A stretch of 64,000 nucleotides of DNA, taken from positions 3,596,001-3,660,000 of the forward strand of contig CBDHFR010000004.1 of NCBI GenBank assembly GCA_965262665.1, in the 5' to 3' direction. This DNA is from CBDBND01 sp965262665. GTDB taxonomy: Bacteria > Pseudomonadota > Alphaproteobacteria > Rhodospirillales > Rhodospirillaceae. A program made the translations under genes and the position numbers. Of the stretch, positions 53,849 to 61,730 are shown piece after piece. Every line of letters starts with the position of its first letter. The stretch's first letter is position 1. A model generated the notes under the pieces. The model saw only the letters and a program-made list of their open reading frames with translations, did not search any database and was not told the DNA's origin.

Positions 53849-56599
53849 CTATCCTTTTGCATTATGAAATCCGTTCCCTTTGTGAGTTGGCAAAACTCTT
53901 AACTCGGACCAATTACCGGGTTCTACTGTACCACTTTCCCCAACCCTATTGGCTTCCTTCCCGATCAAAACAAAGCTGTCGGCTATTACATGGCGTCGCC
54001 ACGTTTCACCCTGGTCGGTGAAGGCACCATTCTCAAACTTATTCTCAGAGCTGAGGTGATACTGGCAAAGCACTTCGGCATAGGTCTTGAGCTGGTCCGC
54101 GTGAACCGGCTCACCCGTCTCCCGGTCAAAGGCATTGGCCACGGCTTTTCCAGGGTCTATGTCAAAAGGTGCAATGGGCTTTGGTTCAGGTGGCTTTGGC
54201 GGTCTGCCGCGCCTGTGCGGGTCTACAAGTTTCGGTTCAGGCATTGCGGCAAACAATCCAGTCCTGGCCATTGGAGAAACCAGGAATCCGAATGGCCGAA
54301 TCTGTTCCCAATAGGGCTTGTCAGAATTGTAGTGCTTCATCCAGGTCAAAAGGGCCGGACTACTTGCTGAATAACGACTGAGAGCCGGTTTTTGCAACGC
54401 GGGATGCCAGTCATAGGAGACTTTTTCCGGGTGCCCGCTCGAAGCGGCTTCAATGATCTTAACCCATAGGTCATGCTGCCAGCGCTTGACGCCAATTTCA
54501 TGTAATGGGAATTGCGGCTTAGGTAATTCAGCTAAGGCCTCATCTTCGGAATACGGCTCCATGAGATGCCCCAAGCCGTGGGCAGAGGCCTTCCGTAATA
54601 CGGGTTTGCCGTCCTTATCAATATTAAAGAGCGCATACCGCTTTGCGGAAATGGCAAAGCAATAGAGCGGCTTTAATACATTGGCGTCTTGTTCATAGTT
54701 GATATCCTCAATTTTCAGGATTGAGCCGGGTTTTTGATACGGGTTCAGGGGAATAAACCAATCAATGACGGACTTCGCTCTTGTTTCAAATTCATCCCTT
54801 TCCATTCCTTCAGGTTTTGCAATGGCAAGACTGTCGGTGTCGCAAAAGACCCACTCCAATCCCTGATCCAGCGTTAATCGCTCGGCTAAAGCCAACATGA
54901 GCCGAGCCGCCCCTGTTATGAGCGTTCCCAGGAGCGGATGAAAGTACCGCCCCGGTTCCTCAAGGGCTGTGGACTCTATAGCAATGCTTTCCCCATTCGG
55001 CGCGAACACGGTCAAGGGCTCGGGCTTGGGCGCGTCATCGCGGTTAATCTCCACAAAAATGCCGTAAGCCGTGGCGTTGGCCACAATCTTGAGGGCCTTC
55101 TGGACAGGATCACCCGTGGTCTTTGCTTCGTCCCGGAGATCGATCAGCCGCCTGAACATGTCATCGGTGTTGGGGTCGATCCTGCAATCATCCCGGCCCA
55201 TGATGTCGATGGGACTAAGGCCTTGTTGCGGCGGGCCAGGATCAAAGGTCAGAGCTTGCTCGATTAAGGGTGATTTACCTGAGAGCAACTTGGAGGCGAT
55301 GCAGTCTGCCAGAGTGTACCAAAGAGGCTCTTGGCGAGTGAGATTGTTCAAGCCGATGGTGTTGACCTTTTCATCGTACTTGGCCCTGACCGGGAGCGTG
55401 TCGTTATCGGGCCTGATCCGTGCCAAGGTCTTTAAGTGAGTCCAGGTTTGCTTGTCCTGAAGATCATCAAGTGTCACGCGGTCCAGAAAGGCTTGTGTTT
55501 CTCGGGTCGTGTCGGTCCAGGCCAACGGACTGCCGATGACAAAAGGCCATAATCCCATCAATGTGCTAACCGTGGGATACATGGACTTGAAATCACAATA
55601 GAGAACTTCCCGGATGGTGCGGCGGATGCGGACCTCGGCCCGCCCCCCATAGTAACTGGCCATGATGACGCCAAAGATCATTCGGTCTATGTCCGGCTGA
55701 TAGCTCAACAACGGCTCAACACCCATTTGCTTGAGGTAGGCCTTGCCGATGCTGGCCTCGCTCAAGATGCGGTGGGCTTCGGTGTCCAGGCCGTGGTTGG
55801 CATAGCGCGTTTTGAGAACCACCAAACATTCCCATGAGGCCTGAACATCCGCCCTGGCATAGTCCAGGTATTCAGCCGTGATCGGCCCGCCATGTTCTTC
55901 CGTCTCTAGTTTCTGGGTGGGAACATCAAGAAACGCTGCCAGCCGCTTGAGAGAGAAGCTCTGACTGGTCAGAGCCGCTGCAAAGGTCTTGAGGTCCAGG
56001 AAGTATCCCCGATGGGCTTTAACCTTAATGCCCCGGTTTCGTTCTCCGCGTGAGTCCTCTTGCTTACCGGGTCTGGCAAAATCAATCAGCGCCGCTCTCG
56101 CGTTGAGGTGTTTCACCCGAATGTGCGGATCACGATTATCCGAGGTCAGCTTGAAGCTAAAACCGCCGCGCATGTGACGCTGTGCGGGCCCATGACCCAC
56201 GGCAATGCGGGAGATATCAAACGGCAGATTGAACCCGACAACGAGGCCCAGGCGTGTGTATCCATATTTGAGAAAGACGCCTTTAATGAAAGCCTGGATC
56301 GTTATGGCTTCCAGGCCGTGCGAGTCGGCATAGCGCTTGACCGTCTCAAGATCGGTGTCTGTCAGGCTCTTGGGGTGGTAGAAAATGCCTTCCCGTTTCA
56401 GAGCCTCAAATTTACGGACCTGAAAGAAACCAACCCTCAGTTGCTGGGCCGCATCAATGGTGGTTTCCGTATCGAACACCAAGGTCCAGGGTGAAGCCTG
56501 ATCCTTATTTTTGGTTCGGCTCTTTGCGGCCACCGGCTTCGAACCGGGCTTTTCCGTATAGGCCCGAAGCGCAATCGTGGACGGGGACGGCCCGCTCAA
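53849..56599 (-). CDS. Family-B DNA polymerase of the casposon
   Basis: 916 aa. Exonuclease: VFDTETTID (Asp43/Glu45), GFNLPFDIS (Asn124/Asp128), YARADVQASWECL (Tyr247/Asp251). Polymerase: CDFKSMYPTV (motif A, Asp336), KALKIVANATAYGIF (motif B, 501-515), VFCDTDSLAI (motif C, Asp587/Asp589). It should replicate the excised casposon DNA, as proposed for self-synthesising transposons. Longer than E. coli Pol II-like enzymes, with a C-terminal tail of about 100 residues. Stop/start ATGA overlap with the upstream HNH gene, so they form an operon. Confidence 0.94.
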   Translation of the reverse strand: MSGPSPSTIALRAYTEKPGSKPVAAKSRTKNKDQASPWTLVFDTETTIDAAQQLRVGFFQVRKFEALKREGIFYHPKSLTDTDLETVKRYADSHGLEAITIQAFIKGVFLKYGYTRLGLVVGFNLPFDISRIAVGHGPAQRHMRGGFSFKLTSDNRDPHIRVKHLNARAALIDFARPGKQEDSRGERNRGIKVKAHRGYFLDLKTFAAALTSQSFSLKRLAAFLDVPTQKLETEEHGGPITAEYLDYARADVQASWECLVVLKTRYANHGLDTEAHRILSEASIGKAYLKQMGVEPLLSYQPDIDRMIFGVIMASYYGGRAEVRIRRTIREVLYCDFKSMYPTVSTLMGLWPFVIGSPLAWTDTTRETQAFLDRVTLDDLQDKQTWTHLKTLARIRPDNDTLPVRAKYDEKVNTIGLNNLTRQEPLWYTLADCIASKLLSGKSPLIEQALTFDPGPPQQGLSPIDIMGRDDCRIDPNTDDMFRRLIDLRDEAKTTGDPVQKALKIVANATAYGIFVEINRDDAPKPEPLTVFAPNGESIAIESTALEEPGRYFHPLLGTLITGAARLMLALAERLTLDQGLEWVFCDTDSLAIAKPEGMERDEFETRAKSVIDWFIPLNPYQKPGSILKIEDINYEQDANVLKPLYCFAISAKRYALFNIDKDGKPVLRKASAHGLGHLMEPYSEDEALAELPKPQFPLHEIGVKRWQHDLWVKIIEAASSGHPEKVSYDWHPALQKPALSRYSASSPALLTWMKHYNSDKPYWEQIRPFGFLVSPMARTGLFAAMPEPKLVDPHRRGRPPKPPEPKPIAPFDIDPGKAVANAFDRETGEPVHADQLKTYAEVLCQYHLSSENKFENGAFTDQGETWRRHVIADSFVLIGKEANRVGESGTVEPGNWSELRVLPTHKGNGFHNAKG

Positions 56600-56973
56600 G
56601 ACGGCTGTACCGTCAAGTCGGCCCCCACTCCGTTAGCTTGGTCAATGAGGTATTTGCCAAACTGTACCATCGCGTCGGCTATCATTCGCAACAGGCCAGC
56701 TAGTGCTACGAGGTAATGGCCGATGGTTGCAAACATGGGGTGCTGGCCTTGAATGTCTTCGGGATGATCAAGCTGATTGTCGCTTAAGCGGCGGTGGCAG
56801 TTCCGGCACACTATGGCTAGATCGTCATGGTGTTTGCGGCCCGCGATATGATGCAGCTCAAGGGCAAAAGGATCGTTATGGCCACAGCATACGCACGCCG
56901 GATTGCGCGTGCCCAGTTTGCGGTAACGCCGTTCCAAACGGTCTTCAAAGTCAGGTTTTTCCTTAGTAGTCAT
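56596..56973 (-). CDS. HNH endonuclease-domain protein (casposon)
   Basis: 125 aa. CVCCGHNDPFALELHHIAGRKHHDDLAIVCRNCHRRLSDN: two CxxC zinc pairs bracketing the ELHHI catalytic His of the HNH/beta-beta-alpha-metal fold (given in pieces: CVCCGH, ALELHHIAG, CRNCHRRL). C-terminal hydrophobic helices (FATIGHYLVALAGLLRMIAD). HNH genes are a regular companion of casposon polB and cas1, probably assisting excision or replication. Overlaps polB by 4 nt (ATGA). Confidence 0.9.
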   Translation of the reverse strand: MTTKEKPDFEDRLERRYRKLGTRNPACVCCGHNDPFALELHHIAGRKHHDDLAIVCRNCHRRLSDNQLDHPEDIQGQHPMFATIGHYLVALAGLLRMIADAMVQFGKYLIDQANGVGADLTVQPS

Positions 56974-56984
56974 AGGTCTATTCC

Positions 56985-57569
56985 TTAGTTAGTTGAGATG
57001 ATTTGGTAGATTTCGTGAAAAGGCGGGGTGTCCATCGCGGCTATGCGGTGGAGTTCATTGGGATCGGTTTCGAAGGGAAAGAAGCGGCCTTGTAGGTCGG
57101 TCAATCCGTCTGCGGTATAGGGCCGGATAATTTCAAGCTCGTTGGTGCGTATGAACTGCCCCACATCGTTCCAATATGATCCGGCCTTGCTGGCTTCCTC
57201 ATGCCCTGGAACCGTGATGGTCTTTACCTCGCCTTGGGTAATGGTCGGCACCCTCTTGGACCGCTCATCCGTCATGACCCATTTACGGCCAATCCGTTTG
57301 GCCAGTTTGTGCCCGTAGGTGAAGCGCCTTAGCCGGTCCGTTGAAATGCCAGCCGTCTTCGCTGCCGCTCTTTGGCTGTTGCCCTCGCGCAGCAGTTTGA
57401 CCGCCGCTTCAAGCTTGGGGTCGGATTCGGGGGCACGGCTCCCGGTCCTGACGCTCTTTTCTCCGGGTTTGGGATGGCCGCGCGCTTGTGAGCGGGTTAG
57501 GCCCCTCGCGATACCGCGCGCAATGCGCCTTCGGTATTCGGTGTTGTAATCGCGTTCGGGTGTCGGCAT
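56985..57569 (-). CDS. Casposon helix-turn-helix DNA-binding protein
   Basis: 194 aa. Basic N-terminus (DYNTEYRRRIARGIARGLTRSQARGHPK), then an HTH resembling resolvase/Fis types (AAVKLLREGNSQRAAAKTAG, ISTDRLRRFTYGH), and a C-terminal region ITQGEVKTITVPG, YWNDVGQFIRTNELEIIRPY of unknown fold. Conserved, though broken, next to the other polB element (43172-43901), so it belongs to the core of this casposon family. It starts 12 nt upstream of the HNH gene start and may regulate the operon or bind the ends. Confidence 0.8.
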   Translation of the reverse strand: MPTPERDYNTEYRRRIARGIARGLTRSQARGHPKPGEKSVRTGSRAPESDPKLEAAVKLLREGNSQRAAAKTAGISTDRLRRFTYGHKLAKRIGRKWVMTDERSKRVPTITQGEVKTITVPGHEEASKAGSYWNDVGQFIRTNELEIIRPYTADGLTDLQGRFFPFETDPNELHRIAAMDTPPFHEIYQIISTN

Positions 57570-58047
57570 TTGCGCCTCCAGCGGTTAGGGGCCCGCCTAG
57601 GGGGCCCGCGAATCGTCCGCTGACTGTCAACGCAAATATTTGAGAGCGGTAGATTGGATAAACGGAACAACAATCCAACATAATTTTCTTGCGTGGCAAC
57701 CGTGCGCGTTTTGCACGGTTGGGTGCGTTTTGTACTGCGACGGTGCGCGGTTTACTTGGGAACGTGCAATTTTCTTGCGGCAATGTTTAGGGTTTGTGGG
57801 CCCGTCCGGGCCCCAAAATATCCACCCTCACGCAATAATATTTCGTGGCAACGATCCGTGTCTTTGGCGGAAACTGTAGCGTTTTTCGCGGCAGCGTGCG
57901 TTTTCTTGCCGCGTAATTTTATTGCGTGGCACGGGTGGCAGTTTACACGGGAGCGTGCGTTTTACGGGGTAACGTTTAGGGTTTGTGGGTGAAAATTGTA
58001 AAAATGCCGGTCAATAGCGGCAATCTATAGCCACGCTGAAAACCCGT
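57570..58047. other. Iteron-like noncoding region of the casposon
   Basis: About 480 bp without a gene between two minus-strand genes. Two related blocks of about 45 bp, (GGGAACGTGCAATTTTCTTG, then GGCAATGTTTAGGGTTTGTG) at about 57758-57800 and (GGGAGCGTGCGTTTTACGG, GGTAACGTTTAGGGTTTGTG) at about 57950-57996, plus several GTGCGTTTT, GCGTGGCAAC and TTGCGTGG motifs. This fits an origin or a multi-site operator. No RNA family recognised. Confidence 0.55.
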
Positions 58048-58716
58048 TTAGGCTTTTAAGTGCTTTTTCTCCAATTCTTTAATCCGTTTGCGTACGGTAT
58101 CGTCACCCATGCCGGGGCCGTATATGTCGATCTTGGGATATCGGGATTCGATATGCTCACGAACCAACTGGGCTTTTTCCTTATTCGTTAATTGAAAAAA
58201 CCCGTTGTCGAGTTTGTACAATTCCTCGCAAGCGGAATGAATTTCCTTCTTGTACGTCTTGCGCCCAATTTTGGGCTGCAATTCCAATTCGGGGTATTGA
58301 TAAGGGTCGATAATTCTCAAACGGTTATATTTCAATTCCCCATTCTTGACGGTTCCGTCTTTCCAATCGACCTCCACATTTTCCCAATATTCCCAAGGAA
58401 TTAAACGAGGCGATCTGTCGTTTTTGCCTATGGCAAAGCCATAGGCCAAGAGTTCTTCGTTGTACAATTCCGAGAGAATTTCCTCACGCATCCTCTCTAA
58501 TGCTTCTTTCCGCCTGGTTTGGAATTGCTGTTTTTGTGGAAACTGCATTAGAAAGTCAGCGGCGGGCTTCAACGGTCCGCTCACCTCTATGTATGGCTCA
58601 AAATTATCCGGGCATTGGCGTTGGTAAATTTTGCGGTCTTCCGGGTCACACCATTTGAGAACGGCATCGCTCAAAAAGCAGCCTTTTTCCCACATTTCCC
58701 GAGGCTTTGGGCGCAT
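58048..58716 (-). CDS. Hypothetical protein with C-terminal HTH-like end, 222 aa (casposon)
   Basis: Not assigned. Begins MRPKPREMWEKGCFLSDAVLKWCDP. The middle has helical EALERMREEILSELYNEELLAYGFA and then RSPRLIPWEYWENVEVDWKDGTV, a beta-rich 'IPxxxWxxxxxDW' segment seen in alphaproteobacterial proteins of unknown function. The C-terminus YGPGMGDDTVRKRIKELEKK looks like a HTH recognition helix, as in replication or regulatory proteins. It is divergent from cas1 with 49 bp between the starts. Confidence 0.6.
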   Translation of the reverse strand: MRPKPREMWEKGCFLSDAVLKWCDPEDRKIYQRQCPDNFEPYIEVSGPLKPAADFLMQFPQKQQFQTRRKEALERMREEILSELYNEELLAYGFAIGKNDRSPRLIPWEYWENVEVDWKDGTVKNGELKYNRLRIIDPYQYPELELQPKIGRKTYKKEIHSACEELYKLDNGFFQLTNKEKAQLVREHIESRYPKIDIYGPGMGDDTVRKRIKELEKKHLKA

Positions 58717-58765
58717 CTTGGGCTAGAATCCTACTAACAAAAACAACTCGATTTCGGAGGCCATT

Positions 58766-59848
58766 TTGACTGCGAAAGCAATCAAGCGCGAGTCACAGAA
58801 TGACGGCTCGGAATGGGCCGAACGGTGCGGCTATTGGCTCAAGGCCCTTGAGGCCGGAAAGCCAAAACGCAAGCGGCGGGAAAAGGAAAGCCAGCCGCTA
58901 ATCCTGAATGGGCATGGTCTCTCTGTCAGTGTCGATAATGGCATCCTCATTATCGGGGGTGGCTATACCCATTACCCACAAGAGAAACGGGAATGGCGGT
59001 TCTTTAAGGGTGAGCTGACCATACCGCCCCGGATCGTCATTGTGGACGGCTCGGGCAATATCACCCTGGATGCCCTGGATTGGCTGGCCGGGCAGAAAGT
59101 TGACCTGATCCGGCTCAAATGGGATGGCCGGATCATCACCATGGCCGGAACGGACGGCTATGCCGCCGACCGGCAAAAGGTCACCTGGCAAATTGCAACT
59201 AGGGCCAACGAAGCCAAGCGGATGGCATTTGCCATTCCCCTCATCAAGGGCAAGATCAAGGAAACCCTTTGGAACCTTGAAAACCTGCTGCCTGGGTCAC
59301 CCTCCAGGGACAAGGCCATCGATAAGGCCACGGCCATCCTAAAGATTATCAAAACCGACCCGCCCAAGACGGTCGCTTTATTACTGGGTATGGAAGGAAC
59401 CGTAGCCCAGGGGTATTTCTACGCTTGGCGGGCTCTGGAAATGAAATGGAAGGCGGTCAAACGCTATCCCATCCCCGATGAATGGAAGCAGTACTTTGCG
59501 CGGTCATCACTTCTGAGTGAGAAGCGGCCCACAAACAAGCGGGCAACCCACCCCATCAACGCAATGCTCAACTACGCCTATACCGCTCTTGAAAGCTCGG
59601 CCCGCATCCAGGTCATTGCCGATGGCTATGATCCGTCCATTGGCATCATGCATGATCGCTGGCAACCGGACCGGCATTCATTCGTCTTTGACCTCACGGA
59701 ACCCCAACGGCCCGTTGTGGATCGTCGTATCCTGAAACTGATCCAAGATCACACATTCTCAGGAGGGGATTTCATGCTGCAACCCGATGGGGTGGTTAGG
59801 TTGAATCCGGAGGTGGCGTGTGCAGTTGTTCAACGTCATATATTCTGA
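58766..59848 (+). CDS. cas1: Cas1-family integrase (casposase)
   Basis: 360 aa. N-terminal beta domain (LILNGHGLSVSVDNGILIIG, IPPRIVIVDGSGNITLDALD, VDLIRLKWDGRI), linker, then the catalytic helical domain with Glu210 (LLGMEGTVAQGYFYAWRAL), NAMLNYAYTALESSARI, His296 (GYDPSIGIMHD), Asp309 and Glu312 (SFVFDLTEPQRPVVDR). Residue layout and order are those of Cas1. No cas2, CRISPR array or effector lies nearby, and it lies in an element with inverted ends, so it is a casposase catalysing integration. A 50-residue basic N-terminal extension precedes the Cas1 fold. Compare the relic at 51081-51155. Confidence 0.95.
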   Translation: MTAKAIKRESQNDGSEWAERCGYWLKALEAGKPKRKRREKESQPLILNGHGLSVSVDNGILIIGGGYTHYPQEKREWRFFKGELTIPPRIVIVDGSGNITLDALDWLAGQKVDLIRLKWDGRIITMAGTDGYAADRQKVTWQIATRANEAKRMAFAIPLIKGKIKETLWNLENLLPGSPSRDKAIDKATAILKIIKTDPPKTVALLLGMEGTVAQGYFYAWRALEMKWKAVKRYPIPDEWKQYFARSSLLSEKRPTNKRATHPINAMLNYAYTALESSARIQVIADGYDPSIGIMHDRWQPDRHSFVFDLTEPQRPVVDRRILKLIQDHTFSGGDFMLQPDGVVRLNPEVACAVVQRHIF

Positions 59849-59872
59849 GTTTGTATTTCGGAGAGGCTAAGT

Positions 59873-60550
59873 ATGGGTAAGGCATTTAATAGAACGATAG
59901 GAGCTTCTGGGACTGAAGCTAAAGCCGTAAATCTGATCTGCCCTTCGTGCAACCAGAATGGCACATTTGAGAGAGTCGCAAATAATGTAACTGATGCAAG
60001 AATACGTATGAGGGACACCGACGCGCCCGATCACCGCGAGGTGATATTCGATATTGGCCTACGCGCTTATCCGAATACCGATTGTAACGCGGTTGTTTAT
60101 GTAGCAAAAGAGACAAACTCACCGTCGCCATTAGATTCATATCCAAAGACACGGATTGAATTCGATGTAACTAATGTACCGGAGAATATAGTTACAACCT
60201 TTCAAGAAGCACTTATATGCACTTCTGAAGAATGTTATGTGGCAGCAGCGATAATGATTCGGAGAACGTTAGAGGAGTTGTGCGAGGATAAAGGAGCAGC
60301 AGGAGATAACTTGAAACAACGACTTGAAGATTTTGGAAATCAAATAATTTTACCCAAACAACTGTTAAAAGCAGCAAATTATTTGAGGTTGTTAGGTAAT
60401 GACGCTGCACATATTGAAGACCGGACATATGACAAAATTGGTAAGGAGGAAATTTTAACCGCCATTAAACTCACTAAAGAGCTGATAAAAGCGTCATATC
60501 AATATGAAACTCTACTTGATGAGCTTAAATCCAATATGAGTACCTCTTAA
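59873..60550 (+). CDS. DUF4145-domain protein (casposon cargo)
   Basis: 225 aa, 24 bp after cas1. A possible zinc ribbon at the start (ICPSCNQNGTF; the second pair is not obvious), then the DUF4145 helical domain: VPENIVTTFQEALICTSEECYVAAAIMIRRTLEELCEDKG, NLKQRLEDFG, LKAANYLRLLGNDAAHIEDR. The RxxLE..C and GNDAAH motifs are typical. DUF4145 domains occur in restriction-like and abortive-infection proteins; exact role unknown. AT-rich compared with cas1, so probably a separately acquired cargo gene. Confidence 0.8.
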   Translation: MGKAFNRTIGASGTEAKAVNLICPSCNQNGTFERVANNVTDARIRMRDTDAPDHREVIFDIGLRAYPNTDCNAVVYVAKETNSPSPLDSYPKTRIEFDVTNVPENIVTTFQEALICTSEECYVAAAIMIRRTLEELCEDKGAAGDNLKQRLEDFGNQIILPKQLLKAANYLRLLGNDAAHIEDRTYDKIGKEEILTAIKLTKELIKASYQYETLLDELKSNMSTS

Positions 60551-60658
60551 GAAGTTGTGGACTAACAGACACGCTAGATCACTTTTTAGCGTGGACTAAC
60601 GATGTAAACTGTGGGCGTTTACAAATTCCGTTGAAAAACTAATTTAAAGTCCAGATTA

Positions 60659-61525
60659 ATGAATGATAAGAGCAGTCCAATTTCTATCGATCTAGGCGGT
60701 CTATCGAAACCAGCCACCGTGTTAGTTGAACGGATTTCCAATGCCGTTGGAATTATCTACGAGCCAACTCGGAACAAGCGCCTAGCTAAAGCAAATGTAG
60801 AAGTAGAAAAAATCAAGGCATTAGGCAATTTTGAAATCAATGAAATAAAACATAGAACTTTATCCCGTCTAAATTACGAGGAAATTAAGAAGCAAGAAAA
60901 TATTGAATCAATAATTGCACAGGCAACAGCCCAAATTGAGGAAGGTGCAAAACCAGAAGAAATAGAAGACGATTAGCTTGTACATTTTTTCGAAAAATGC
61001 CGAATCGTTTCTGATGTCGATATGCAAATTCTATGGTCGAAGATACTTGCGGGCGAAGCCAACAAGCCAGGCTCTTACTCAAAAAGGACGGCAAATATAG
61101 TTTCTTCCTTAGAAAAATCAGATGCCCATTTATTTACAAACCTGTGTAGTTTTGCAATTCATAAAGATGGCGATATCTTACCCTTATATCTTGAGCAAAA
61201 TGCCGAGATATACAAAGCGCATGGTGTTCACTTCGGATCGCTAATCCATCTAGATTATATTGGGCTCATCAAGTTGGACGAAACTCATTCCTTCAGATTT
61301 AAACATAGGGATGGGAAATGTTTAGTAGAATATTATGGAACTCAATTAAATCTTACTGTGCAAGACCAGCATGAAAAATGCCTTACGGTCGGCGGTGTAG
61401 TACTAACTGAATGCGGTTCTCAGCTTGCTGCCATATGCGGCGCCAAAAGGAATGATGAGTTTCTCAAATATATGATTGAGTATTACAAAAATGAGGGTGT
61501 GGAAGTTTCAGTTTTAAAGAGTTAG
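60659..61525 (+). pseudogene. DUF2806 protein interrupted by one TAG codon
   Basis: Two open segments in the same frame are divided by TAG at 60974-60976: KPATVLVERISNAVGIIYEPTRNKR ... EEIEDD*LVHFFEKCRIVSDVDMQILWSKILAGEANKPGSYSKRT ... FTNLCSFAI ... FGSLIHLDYIGLI ... LTECGSQLAAICG. In DUF2806 proteins this position is Trp (DDW), so a single TGG to TAG change explains it. The family is found in mobile and defence contexts, function unknown. It may be inactive, or read through if a suppressor exists. 61526-61747 holds no gene. Confidence 0.8.
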
Positions 61526-61730
61526 CAATGCTTAGAGTACAGCTAAGGTGATAGCCTGACAGTTATCGTTTCTAGCAAGTGTGCCGTCCTGGCGGCATTT
61601 TCATTTCTTTTTTTCGTCATCATCTGCAACTTACAAAAGCATCAGCTCATAGCTTTCCGTTAACAATAACTAACTAAAGAACAAAGCAAACAGGTCCCCA
61701 CTTTCAGGGGAAGGCATCTTCTTTTACAAC

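Noticed and set aside
57640..57992. Two plus-strand ORFs rich in Cys/Arg/Phe in the casposon gap
   Set aside because: Repetitive composition, no RBS and no similarity; better seen as iteron-like DNA.
58766..59848. A CRISPR-Cas adaptation module
   Set aside because: Cas1 is alone: no cas2, effector, leader or spacer-repeat array appears on either side, and the gene is inside an element with terminal inverted repeats and target duplication.
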